DNA of 64,000 bases from positions 744,001 through 808,000 of the forward strand of contig NZ_SCOU01000001.1 of NCBI RefSeq assembly GCF_005502435.1, given 5' to 3'. Every line of letters begins with the position of its first letter. The stretch's first letter is position 1. This document shows, in pieces, positions 45,252-53,231 of the stretch. Source of the DNA: Methylobacillus flagellatus. GTDB taxonomy: Bacteria > Pseudomonadota > Gammaproteobacteria > Burkholderiales > Methylophilaceae. A program made the translations under genes and the position numbers. The notes below the pieces were generated by a model. The model did not search any database, had not been told where the DNA came from, and saw only the letters and a program-made list of their open reading frames with translations.

Positions 45252-46202
45252 TTGGCCAATGGCGACATGATGGTATTCACGGGCAATGCGAACCCCAAGC
45301 TTGCCGAAGAAGTGGTCGCTCATCTCAACATCGGTCTGGGCCGTGCCACGGTCGGTCGCTTCAGTGATGGCGAGATCCTGGTTGAGCTGCTGGAGAACGT
45401 GCGCGGCAAAGACGTGTTCGTGCTGCAATCCACCTGCAGCCCCACCAATGACAACCTGATGGAAGTCATGGTCATGGTCGACGCGCTGCGTCGCTCCTCG
45501 GCTGGCCGCATCACCGCTGCCATCCCTTACTTCGGTTATTCCCGTCAGGACCGTCGCCCACGCTCGGCTCGCGTTGCCATCACCGCCAAGGTGGTCGCCA
45601 ACATGCTCACCAGCGTAGGCGTCAACCGTGTGCTCACCATGGACCTGCACTCCGACCAGATGCAAGGGTTCTTCGATATCCCGGTCGACAATATTTACGC
45701 CACCCCGCTGCTGCTCAGCGACCTGTGGCAACAGAATTATGAAAATCTGGTGGTGGTATCGCCGGACGTGGGCGGTGTGGTACGTGCACGTGCCTGTGCC
45801 AAGCAGCTGAACTCCGACCTGGCCATCATCGACAAACGCCGCCCCAAGCACAATGTGGCCAAGGTGATGAACATCATCGGTGATGTGGCCGACCGCACCT
45901 GCGTCATCATGGATGACATGGTGGACACCGCCAACACCCTGTGTGAAGCCGCAGCGGCGCTTAAAGAACAAGGCGCGGTCAAGGTGGTGGCCTACTGTAC
46001 CCACCCGGTATTGTCAGGTGGCGCAGCAGAGCGCATCAGTGATTCCGCGCTGGACGAGTTGGTGGTCACCAACACCATTCCGCTCAAGGCGGAAGCTGCC
46101 GCCTGCAGCAAGATCCGTCAGCTCAGCAGCGCATCGCTACTGGCAGAGACCATACGCCGTATCAGCCGTGAGGATTCCGTCAGTTCACTGTTCATGGATT
46201 GA
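45252..46202 (+). CDS. prs: Ribose-phosphate pyrophosphokinase
   Basis: This enzyme makes PRPP from ribose 5-phosphate and ATP for nucleotide, histidine and tryptophan synthesis. Motifs are [47 protein letters not shown] and [13 protein letters not shown], plus the PRPP loop [13 protein letters not shown] prefer the TTG at 45252: it follows AAGGA at a proper distance, gives exactly 316 residues, and aligns with betaproteobacterial Prs starts. ATGs at 45267 and 45270 are alternatives. Confidence 0.93.
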   Translation: MANGDMMVFTGNANPKLAEEVVAHLNIGLGRATVGRFSDGEILVELLENVRGKDVFVLQSTCSPTNDNLMEVMVMVDALRRSSAGRITAAIPYFGYSRQDRRPRSARVAITAKVVANMLTSVGVNRVLTMDLHSDQMQGFFDIPVDNIYATPLLLSDLWQQNYENLVVVSPDVGGVVRARACAKQLNSDLAIIDKRRPKHNVAKVMNIIGDVADRTCVIMDDMVDTANTLCEAAAALKEQGAVKVVAYCTHPVLSGGAAERISDSALDELVVTNTIPLKAEAAACSKIRQLSSASLLAETIRRISREDSVSSLFMD

Positions 46203-46331
46203 TGCACTGAGCATAAAACATTTTAGACGATTCGCCGCAAGGCAGACCGTCGCAAGCCTGCCATCTGGTCGCGGATGGCAGTTTTCAATGTCGGACAACC
46301 CGTTGTTGTCCGGCAAATTTTAGGAGTAGTC

Positions 46332-46940
46332 ATGGAAATTTTGATCAAAGCAAGCAAGCGCGATAGCAAAGGTACGGGTGCGAGCCGCCGCCTGCGTCGT
46401 GCTGGCACCGTACCTGGTGTCGTATACGGTGGTGAAAAAGAAGCAGTCAGCCTGCAACTGGACCACAAGGAACTGTTCCTGCAGTTCCGTCACGAAGCAT
46501 TCCACGCGTCCATCCTGACGCTGGAACTGGAAGGCAAGAAAGAATCCGTCCTGCTGCGTGACTACCAACTGCACCCAGTACGCAACACCATCCAGCACAT
46601 CGACTTCCAGCGCGTTAGCGCAACCGAGAAGATCCACGTGAAGGTGCCACTGCATTTCATCAATGCAGAAGTCGCACCTGGCGTGAAGCTGGGTGGCGGT
46701 ATCGTGGCGCACATCCTGACCGAAGCGGATGTCAGCTGCCTGGCCAAGGACCTGCCTGAGTTCATCGAAGTCGATCTGTCCGCTCTGGAAGCCGGCCACT
46801 CCATCCACCTGTCGCAGATCAAGCTGCCCAAGGGTGTGGAGTTCGTGCAACTGGCGCATGACAACGACGCAGCTGTCGCGTCTATCGCCATTCCACGCGG
46901 CGCCAAGGCCGCTGCGGATGACGCAGAAGCCGCTGAGTAA
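46332..46940 (+). CDS. rplY: 50S ribosomal protein L25/Ctc
   Basis: This 202-residue protein is the longer TL5/Ctc form of L25, which binds 5S rRNA. The N-terminal domain reads [23 protein letters not shown], and [19 protein letters not shown] leads to the C-terminal beta domain. A good AGGAG precedes the ATG at 46332. It lies between prs and pth, as in most betaproteobacteria. The tail is Ala/Glu rich. Confidence 0.94.
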   Translation: MEILIKASKRDSKGTGASRRLRRAGTVPGVVYGGEKEAVSLQLDHKELFLQFRHEAFHASILTLELEGKKESVLLRDYQLHPVRNTIQHIDFQRVSATEKIHVKVPLHFINAEVAPGVKLGGGIVAHILTEADVSCLAKDLPEFIEVDLSALEAGHSIHLSQIKLPKGVEFVQLAHDNDAAVASIAIPRGAKAAADDAEAAE

Positions 46941-46971
46941 TCCTGGCTGACATCATAGGCTGATGTAATAC

Positions 46972-47004
46972 GCACGCGCGTTCCGGGCAACTGGGCGCGC
47001 GTGC
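46972..47004 (+). terminator. GC-rich hairpin between rplY and pth
   Basis: GCACGCGCG/CGCGCGTGC form a nine-base-pair stem followed by a short T stretch. It could act as a weak terminator or attenuator between the two genes. Confidence 0.5.
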
Positions 47005-47028
47005 GCATTTTCAGACATACAAACCATC

Positions 47029-47634
47029 ATGAACGGTATCCAACTGATCGTCGGTCTGGGCAACCCCGGCGCACAATACCAAGCGACACGGCATAACGCC
47101 GGCTTTTGGTGGGTGGATCAATTGGCACGCCAGCATGGCGCCAGCCTCAAGCTGGATAGCAAGTTCCATGGGCTGCTAGGTCGCGCACGCATCCAGGGGC
47201 AGGATTGCTGGCTGCTGGAACCCAACACTTTCATGAATGCCAGTGGCCGCGCCGTTGCGGCGGTGGCCAACTTTTACCGTATCCCGCCGCAGGCCATCCT
47301 GGTCGTCCACGACGAACTCGATCTGCCGCCCGGTGGCATCAAACTGAAAAAAGGCGGTGGCCATGGTGGCCACAATGGCCTGAAGGACATCGCCGCTGCG
47401 CTCGGAACACCCGATTTCTGGCGTTTGCGCCTGGGCATCGGCCACCCGGGTGATCGCGATGCGGTGGTCCATTTTGTATTACACACGCCGTCACGCGACG
47501 AGATGCGTAGCATCGAGGTCGCCATGGACGAAAGCCTGTACGCCTTACCCCAGTTGATCGATGGCGCTTTTGAAGCGGCCATGCTCAAACTGCACACCAA
47601 ACCCAAGACTGTCGCCAAGGTAGAAAAATCATGA
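47029..47634 (+). CDS. pth: Peptidyl-tRNA hydrolase
   Basis: This 201-residue enzyme releases tRNA from stalled peptidyl-tRNA. [18 protein letters not shown] contains the catalytic His and Asn; [10 protein letters not shown] and [13 protein letters not shown] are also diagnostic. The stop overlaps the ychF ATG (ATGA), as often seen. Confidence 0.95.
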   Translation: MNGIQLIVGLGNPGAQYQATRHNAGFWWVDQLARQHGASLKLDSKFHGLLGRARIQGQDCWLLEPNTFMNASGRAVAAVANFYRIPPQAILVVHDELDLPPGGIKLKKGGGHGGHNGLKDIAAALGTPDFWRLRLGIGHPGDRDAVVHFVLHTPSRDEMRSIEVAMDESLYALPQLIDGAFEAAMLKLHTKPKTVAKVEKS

Positions 47635-48716
47635 AATGCGGAATCGTCGGCTTGCCCAATGTAGGCAAATCCACCCTGTTCAATGCCATCACCCGTGCGG
47701 GCATCGCGGCCGAGAACTACCCGTTCTGCACCATCGAGCCCAATGTCGGCATCGTGGAAGTGCCGGATCCGCGCCTGAAGCCGCTGATCGACATCGTCAA
47801 TCCGCAGAAGGTGCAACCCGCCATCGTGGAATTCGTGGACATCGCCGGCCTGGTAGCGGGCGCCTCCAAGGGTGAAGGTCTGGGCAACAAGTTCCTCGCC
47901 AACATCCGCGAGACCGACGCCATCGCCCATGTGGTGCGCTGCTTCGATGACGGCAACGTGGTGCACGTGGCTGGCAAGGTCGATCCGCTGTCCGATATCG
48001 AGGTGATCAACACCGAGCTGGCACTGGCTGACATGGAAACCGTGGAAAAGACCCTGCAACGCGAAGGCAAGAAAGCCAAATCCGGTGACAAGGACGCCAT
48101 CGCCCTGTGCAACGTGCTGGAAAAGGTACAGAAGCATCTGGATACTGGCGCACAAGTGCGCACCCTGGGCCTGGATGCCGACCAGCTCGCCATCATCAAG
48201 CCGCTGTGCCTGATCACCGTCAAGCCGGTGATGTACCTCGCCAACGTCAATGATGACGGCTTCAGCGACAACGCCCTGCTCGACAAGGTGGTCGCGCTGG
48301 GCAAACAGGAACATGCGCCTGTGGTGGCCATCTGCGCCAAGATCGAAGCCGAGATCTCCGATCTGGAAGAAGAAGATAAAGCCCTGTTCCTGGATGAGAT
48401 GGGCCTGGACGAACCCGGCCTGGACCGCGTCATCCGCGCCGCTTACACCCTGCTGGGTCTGGAGACCTACTTCACCGCAGGGGTGAAGGAAGTGCGTGCC
48501 TGGACGGTCAAAAAAGGCTCCACCGCTCCGCAAGCTGCAGGTGTGATCCACACCGACTTCGAACGTGGTTTCATCCGCGCCGAAGTCATCGCCTACGACG
48601 AATACGTCAAGCACAAAGGCGAACAAGGCTCCAAGGAAGCGGGCAAGATGCGCCTGGAAGGCAAGGACTACATCGTGCAAGACGGCGACGTGATGCACTT
48701 CCGCTTCAACGTCTAA
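47631..48716 (+). CDS. ychF: Ribosome-binding ATPase YchF
   Basis: This 361-residue Obg-like P-loop protein prefers ATP. G1 is [10 protein letters not shown]3 is [18 protein letters not shown]4 is the NVND type (LANVNDDG), and the C-terminal TGS domain starts at about residue 275. It is translationally coupled to pth. YchF is implicated in ribosome function and the oxidative stress response. Confidence 0.95.
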   Translation: MKCGIVGLPNVGKSTLFNAITRAGIAAENYPFCTIEPNVGIVEVPDPRLKPLIDIVNPQKVQPAIVEFVDIAGLVAGASKGEGLGNKFLANIRETDAIAHVVRCFDDGNVVHVAGKVDPLSDIEVINTELALADMETVEKTLQREGKKAKSGDKDAIALCNVLEKVQKHLDTGAQVRTLGLDADQLAIIKPLCLITVKPVMYLANVNDDGFSDNALLDKVVALGKQEHAPVVAICAKIEAEISDLEEEDKALFLDEMGLDEPGLDRVIRAAYTLLGLETYFTAGVKEVRAWTVKKGSTAPQAAGVIHTDFERGFIRAEVIAYDEYVKHKGEQGSKEAGKMRLEGKDYIVQDGDVMHFRFNV

Positions 48717-48729
48717 ACCCGGCATCGCT

Positions 48730-48760
48730 GCATCGGGCAGGTTCGCGGCCTGCCCGATGC
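48730..48760 (+). terminator. Long perfect hairpin after ychF
   Basis: GCATCGGGCAGG and its complement form a 12-base-pair perfect stem with a seven-base loop, 14 bases after the ychF stop. Only a weak TTATT follows, so termination is likely but not of the classical U-tract type. Confidence 0.6.
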
Positions 48761-48937
48761 CTTATTCCCACCCTTCCCGCTTTCGTCATATAAGCGCCAT
48801 CAGGCTAAGCTAAGCTTTCCCCATAAGCTGACAACAACAGCATCATTGGGGAGAGCGAGATACAGAAGCTGATCAAAGCCTGTCAACTGGCTGGCGCCAA
48901 GGCAAGCAAGCGCCATCGCTCACGCAAGCCGGATTTC

Positions 48938-49714
48938 ATGATCATCGGTGCGCAGAAATGTGGCACCACCTCACTACACTATTACCTCAACCAGCACCCC
49001 ATGTTCTTTGGCAGCCAACCCAAGGAACTGCATTTCTTTGACGAGAAGATGCCGCTTGGGAAATCGCTGGAATGGTATGAACGACATTTCAGTGGCCCTG
49101 CCCATGGGCTGTATTACGAATCCACGCCTGCGTATCTGTACCGTCCTGATGTCGCCGAACGGCTGCATGCCTATTCAAGCACGTTGAAACTGGTGGTCAT
49201 TCTGCGCGACCCGGTAGAACGCGCCTACTCTGCCTACAACCATTACCGTAGCCGCTTTGAGAAGCATGCCGATCAAGGTTTCGAACACCGTACACGTCAT
49301 CAGATCCCGGGCATCCGTATCCAGGAGATGTTCTACGAAGGACGCACGGTGTTCCCTACATTCAGGGAGACACTGGAGATGGAACTGGCGGGGGCCGAGC
49401 AGTTCTACGAACCTGCCATCCTGAGACGTGGCCTGTATGCTGCGCAGCTACAACGCTACTGGCAATTGTTCGGACGGGAGCAGCTGCTGATCCTGGGCTT
49501 CAAGGAGCTGATACAGCAACCGCTAACCAGCTTGGGCAAGGTATCGCAGCATCTCGGACTTAACGATATCGATTGGGGATTCGTCGATGTGCAGGCACGC
49601 AATGTGAAACCCTATGTGGGCAAGATGACGGCAGAAGACCGGCAATTCCTGCAGGACTACTATGCCGAGCCCAATCAACAGCTGCTGCAACTCACTGGAC
49701 CACTGCACTGGTAA
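48938..49714 (+). CDS. Sulfotransferase-family protein
   Basis: The product (258 residues from the first ATG) has the PAPS-binding loop GAQKCGTTSLHYYLNQHP right at its start and the 3'-phosphate motif LRDPVERAYSAYNHY near residue 90. It resembles heparan-sulfate-type bacterial sulfotransferases, which sulfate glycans. The frame is open back to 48827, and DF in RKPDFMIIG belongs to the usual first strand. The true start may therefore be a rare codon upstream: a GGGGAG lies at 48848 with ATA in frame at 48860. The acceptor is unknown, and no PAPS genes are nearby. Confidence 0.85.
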   Translation: MIIGAQKCGTTSLHYYLNQHPMFFGSQPKELHFFDEKMPLGKSLEWYERHFSGPAHGLYYESTPAYLYRPDVAERLHAYSSTLKLVVILRDPVERAYSAYNHYRSRFEKHADQGFEHRTRHQIPGIRIQEMFYEGRTVFPTFRETLEMELAGAEQFYEPAILRRGLYAAQLQRYWQLFGREQLLILGFKELIQQPLTSLGKVSQHLGLNDIDWGFVDVQARNVKPYVGKMTAEDRQFLQDYYAEPNQQLLQLTGPLHW

Positions 49715-49864
49715 GCAAGGGTTTTGCTCCTCACCACCAGCCATACACACAAATTCATGGCAAAAATACGTGATTGCTTTTGACTTTAGTGCGCTGAAAA
49801 AATAGAATAGCGGACTTTTGTGAATTACAGTTCTTGAACTGTTTTGCAAACACGGTTTACGCGT

Positions 49865-49941
49865 GGTGATGTAGCTCAGCTGGTTAGAGCACAGGATTCA
49901 TAATCCTGGGGTCGAGGGTTCAAGTCCCCCCATCACCACCA
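49865..49941 (+). tRNA. tRNA with CAT anticodon (Met)
   Basis: The acceptor GGTGATG/CATCACC, D-arm AGCTCAGCTGGTTAGAGC, anticodon CAT within AGGATTCATAATCCT and T-arm GGGTTCAAGTCCC are clear, with an encoded CCA. It is not the initiator type because the three G-C pairs at the base of the anticodon stem are absent. A lysidine-modified tRNA-Ile2 cannot be excluded by eye. Confidence 0.92.
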
Positions 49942-49950
49942 CTCTTTATG

Positions 49951-49980
49951 CGGCTCCCAGCGATGGGAGCCGTTTTCTTT
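49951..49980 (+). terminator. Terminator after the tRNA
   Basis: CGGCTCCCA/TGGGAGCCG form a nine-base-pair stem followed by TTTTCTTTT, ten bases after the tRNA CCA end. Confidence 0.85.
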
Positions 49981-50161
49981 TGCACTCTGTAACGCCGGGC
50001 CCGGCGACAGTGGATTTCTGTGCCATCAATACGTCACACAATTTACTCAGGATGCCAAGTTCAGAGTGCAGCCCAAGCTGCTAAACTTGAGTTGTTGGAA
50101 CCGTACCGTGTTCCGTGTGCCTAACAGACCACTTCTCCCGTTCAGTTCGATAAGGAAATCA

Positions 50162-51031
50162 ATGAAACGCTTTGCCATCATGCTCACGCTCATGTTCACC
50201 TGCCTCAGCCTGTTCAGCACCGCCGCGGACGCCAGACGTCTAGGTGGCGGCAGCAGCTTTGGCAAACAACGCGATCTGGCACAAAAACCTGTGCAGCGCG
50301 ACGCGCAGCAAGCCACCAATACCGCTCCGGCCAAGACCACCCCACCCGCCAGCAATGGCAGCAAGTGGCTGGGGCCTTTGGCTGGCCTGGCCATCGGTGC
50401 CGGCCTGGCCACGCTGTTCTCGCATCTGGGCATGAGTGAAGGCATGGGCATGCTGATGCTGGCCTTGCTGGCAGGGGCACTGGTGCTGTTCCTGATCGCC
50501 AGATTCAGCAAAGCGCGCACGCCTGCCATGCAATACGCAGGAGGCAGCCCGGCTTCACCGCCACAGCGTATGCTGGAGCCAACCAGCTTTGGTGCTGGCT
50601 CGGCAGGCAGTAACGCAGCGCCCTCGCAGTCTACAGCGAGCATGGCAGATACCAGTATCCCGGCTGACTTCCCCACCGAGGCCTTCCTGCGTAACGGCAA
50701 GCGCTCGTTCATCCGCCTGCAGGCCGCCAACGACCGCAAGGACCTGGACGACATCCGCGAGTACACCACCCCCGAGATGTTCGCCGAGATCGCCATGCAA
50801 CTCAGTGAGCGCGATGCCTCGCCGCAGAAGACCGATGTGGTAGCGCTGGATGCGCAACTGCTGGAAGTGAACGAAGAAGGCGATTACGCCATCGCCAGCG
50901 TGCACTTCCGTGCGCAGCTGCGCGAGAACAACGGCCCGGTCGAGCAGGTTAGTGAAGTGTGGCATGTGCAGAAGTATCTGCGTGATGACAATGCCTCCTG
51001 GCTGCTGGCCGGTATCCAGCAGATGAACTGA
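50162..51031 (+). CDS. Tim44-like domain membrane protein
   Basis: This 289-residue protein has an N-terminal signal or anchor (FAIMLTLMFTCLSLFSTAADA), the RRLGGGSSFGKQ stretch typical of this family, two further hydrophobic segments (about residues 75-120), and a C-terminal Tim44-like domain (LDDIREYTTPEMFAEIA and VSEVWHVQKYLRDDNASWLLAGIQQ). The family is common in betaproteobacteria and of unknown function. ATG 50162 is preceded by AAGGAAATC. A bidirectional terminator follows. Confidence 0.9.
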   Translation: MKRFAIMLTLMFTCLSLFSTAADARRLGGGSSFGKQRDLAQKPVQRDAQQATNTAPAKTTPPASNGSKWLGPLAGLAIGAGLATLFSHLGMSEGMGMLMLALLAGALVLFLIARFSKARTPAMQYAGGSPASPPQRMLEPTSFGAGSAGSNAAPSQSTASMADTSIPADFPTEAFLRNGKRSFIRLQAANDRKDLDDIREYTTPEMFAEIAMQLSERDASPQKTDVVALDAQLLEVNEEGDYAIASVHFRAQLRENNGPVEQVSEVWHVQKYLRDDNASWLLAGIQQMN

Positions 51032-51070
51032 TCCAGTTACATATAGCGACAATTCATACGTAGCGACCAT

Positions 51071-51098
51071 AAAAACGGCACCTCAGGGTGCCGTTTTT
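51071..51098. terminator. Bidirectional terminator between Tim44-like and arsC genes
   Basis: AAAAACGGCACC and GGTGCCGTTTTT make a 12-base-pair stem with a four-base loop and A/T tracts on both sides, fitting the convergent genes around it. Confidence 0.88.
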
Positions 51099-51150
51099 GT
51101 TGCTTGTCCGATCCCGTAGGAAACAGGCTACAGGCTGGTTTAAAGCAGCC

Positions 51151-51648
51151 TCACAATGTACCGATGCGCTGGATCTCCTGCTGCGTCGCCAGGCGATCCA
51201 GCTTGTCCAGCGGCAAGGCGGCGAACAGCTTGATGCGGTTCTCCAGATACAGACTGGCCTGACGGAACGCTGTGCGCTTGTCCTCATCACTACCGCCCAC
51301 GGCGGCTGGGTCTTCCACCCCCCAGTGCGCCGTCATCGGGTGTCCGGGCCAGACCGGGCAGACTTCGCCAGCAGCGTTGTCACAGACCGTGAAGATGAAA
51401 TCGATGTGCGGCGCATCCGCGCCAGAGAACTCATCCCAGCGCTTGCTGCGCAAGCCTTCTGTGGAGAGCCCATGCGCCTGCAGCGTCTCGATGGCGTAGG
51501 GATTTACCTTGCCGGTCGGGAAACTGCCCGCGCTGTAGGCCATGAATCTTCCGCGCCCCCAGTGCTGCATAAGCTTTTCCGCCATGATGCTGCGAGCGGA
51601 ATTGCCTGTGCACAGGAACAACACGTGATACACCTTGTTATCTGACAT
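51151..51648 (-). CDS. arsC: Arsenate reductase (low-molecular-weight phosphatase type)
   Basis: This 165-residue protein reduces arsenate to arsenite. The N-terminal phosphatase loop is CTGNSARS (Cys near residue 13). A second Cys is in FTVCDNAAGEVCP (near residues 89-96), giving a thioredoxin-type Cys relay. It is read from the same strand as arsR, 28 bases downstream of it, and faces the Tim44-like gene. The acr3 exporter is divergent, completing a small arsenic resistance locus. Confidence 0.92.
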   Translation of the reverse strand: MSDNKVYHVLFLCTGNSARSIMAEKLMQHWGRGRFMAYSAGSFPTGKVNPYAIETLQAHGLSTEGLRSKRWDEFSGADAPHIDFIFTVCDNAAGEVCPVWPGHPMTAHWGVEDPAAVGGSDEDKRTAFRQASLYLENRIKLFAALPLDKLDRLATQQEIQRIGTL

Positions 51649-51676
51649 CTGCGCCTTTCATAAGCATGTTCTGGTC

Positions 51677-52033
51677 CTAAGCATGTTCTGGTTTCAAGCT
51701 GGCTGGGCTCTGCGGGCAGCACACGGTGCTGGGCGCACATGCAGCAGGCGCACCTTGACAGCAGTTCTCGGTCAGGTAGGCGATCAAGCCATTCATGGCC
51801 GTGTAATTGGCGGTATGCAGGATGGTGGTGCCCTTGCGTTGCGTGGTCACCAAACCGGCGTGCTTGAGTTGCTGCAAGTGGAAGGACAGCGTGGCATTGG
51901 GCACTAGCAGCCGCTCGCCTATGGCCCCCGCCGCAAGGCCAGGCTCGCCGGCCTGCACCAGCAAACGGAAGATATCCAGGCGGGTCTCCTGGGCCAGCGC
52001 ATCCAGCGCGGTGATCACGATTTGTCTTTCCAT
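51677..52033 (-). CDS. arsR: ArsR-family arsenic-responsive repressor
   Basis: This 118-residue winged-helix repressor begins MERQIVITALDALAQETRLDIFRLL. The recognition helix is near VPNATLSFHLQQLKHAGLV. Metal-binding Cys residues are not in the usual helix-3 position; instead a Cys-rich tail (TENCCQGAPAACAPSTVCC) follows, as in ArsR proteins that bind As(III) with C-terminal cysteines. The operator-like palindrome overlaps the start codon. It should control arsC and the divergent acr3. Confidence 0.9.
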   Translation of the reverse strand: MERQIVITALDALAQETRLDIFRLLVQAGEPGLAAGAIGERLLVPNATLSFHLQQLKHAGLVTTQRKGTTILHTANYTAMNGLIAYLTENCCQGAPAACAPSTVCCPQSPASLKPEHA

Positions 52034-52055
52034 ATTTCTATAATTATGGAAATAT
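52032..52055. promoter_or_regulatory. ArsR operator-like palindrome
   Basis: ATATTTC and GAAATAT are perfect inverted repeats separated by ten AT-rich bases. They lie at the arsR start, between arsR and acr3, where binding would repress both directions. Confidence 0.65.
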
Positions 52056-52107
52056 AACGCCATGTCAACACCCTTGCCTGCCTGCTCACCACTTAACGAA
52101 GAGCCCG

Positions 52108-53187
52108 ATGCCCATGTCCAATGCTGACCAGCCCTGCCCGAGCACACAAGCTGCCAGCAGCAGAATGCCGTTGTTCGAACGCTATTTAACGGTGTGGGTG
52201 TTCCTGTGCATAGGCGTAGGCATAGGGGCTGGCTACCTGTTCCCACAGGGCTTCGCAGCGCTGGGCGAGATAAAACTGGCCGAGGTGAATCTGCCTGTAG
52301 CGGCACTGATCTGGCTGATGATCATCCCCATGCTGCTCAAGATCGATTTCCGCGCGCTGTCGCAGGTGCGTCAACACTGGAAAGGCATAGGCGTCACCCT
52401 GTTCATCAACTGGGCGGTGAAGCCCTTTTCCATGGCCTTGCTGGCCTGGCTGTTCATCCGCGTGCTGTTCAGGGACTGGCTACCCGCCGACCAGATCGAC
52501 AGCTACATCGCCGGCCTGATCCTGCTGGCTGCCGCGCCTTGCACCGCGATGGTGTTCGTATGGAGCAACCTCACACGCGGCGAACCGCTGTTCACGCTGA
52601 GCCAGGTAGCGCTCAATGACCTGATCATGGTGTTCGCCTTTGCGCCTTTGGTGGCTCTGCTGCTGGGCTTGTCCGCCATCATCATCCCCTGGGATACGCT
52701 GCTGCTATCAGTGCTGCTGTACATCGTGGTGCCGGTGATCCTCAGCCAGTGGCTGCGTGCCGCCATGCTGCGCCACAGCGACAGCGCCCTGCCGCAGTTA
52801 CTCAAGCGCTTGCAACCTATCTCCTTGCTGGCGCTACTCGCCACGCTGGTGCTGCTGTTCGGGTTTCAGGGCACGCAGATCCTGCAGCAACCTCTCATCA
52901 TCGCCTTGCTGGCCGTACCCATCCTGATCCAGGTGTATTTCAATGCCGGGCTGGCCTACGGGCTGAGTCGCAAACTGGGTGTGGCGCATAACGTGGCTTG
53001 TCCGGCAGCGCTGATCGGGGCCAGCAACTTCTTTGAACTGGCAGTGGCCACGGCGGTGAGTCTGTTCGGCCTGAACTCCGGGGCGGCGCTGGCCACCGTG
53101 GTAGGTGTGCTGATCGAGGTGCCGGTGATGCTCAGCGTGGTCTGGTGCGTGAATCGCAGCCAGGGCTGGTATCAGCGCGGGCTGTAG
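52108..53187 (+). CDS. acr3: Arsenite efflux permease Acr3
   Basis: This 359-residue membrane protein of the bile/arsenite/riboflavin transporter superfamily has ten predicted helices. AAPCTAMVFVWS carries the conserved Cys needed for arsenite transport, and PAALIGASNFFELAVA is the second family motif. It exports arsenite made by ArsC. It is divergent from arsR; an ATG at 52114 is an alternative start. Confidence 0.92.
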   Translation: MPMSNADQPCPSTQAASSRMPLFERYLTVWVFLCIGVGIGAGYLFPQGFAALGEIKLAEVNLPVAALIWLMIIPMLLKIDFRALSQVRQHWKGIGVTLFINWAVKPFSMALLAWLFIRVLFRDWLPADQIDSYIAGLILLAAAPCTAMVFVWSNLTRGEPLFTLSQVALNDLIMVFAFAPLVALLLGLSAIIIPWDTLLLSVLLYIVVPVILSQWLRAAMLRHSDSALPQLLKRLQPISLLALLATLVLLFGFQGTQILQQPLIIALLAVPILIQVYFNAGLAYGLSRKLGVAHNVACPAALIGASNFFELAVATAVSLFGLNSGAALATVVGVLIEVPVMLSVVWCVNRSQGWYQRGL

Positions 53188-53231
53188 ACAAACCAGCCCA
53201 GCAAATCGCAGCCTTGTTCCAGCCGCTGCAG

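Noticed and set aside
47274-48725. 483-codon minus-strand frame opposite pth and ychF
   Set aside because: It overlaps two well-supported genes on the other strand and has no family features.
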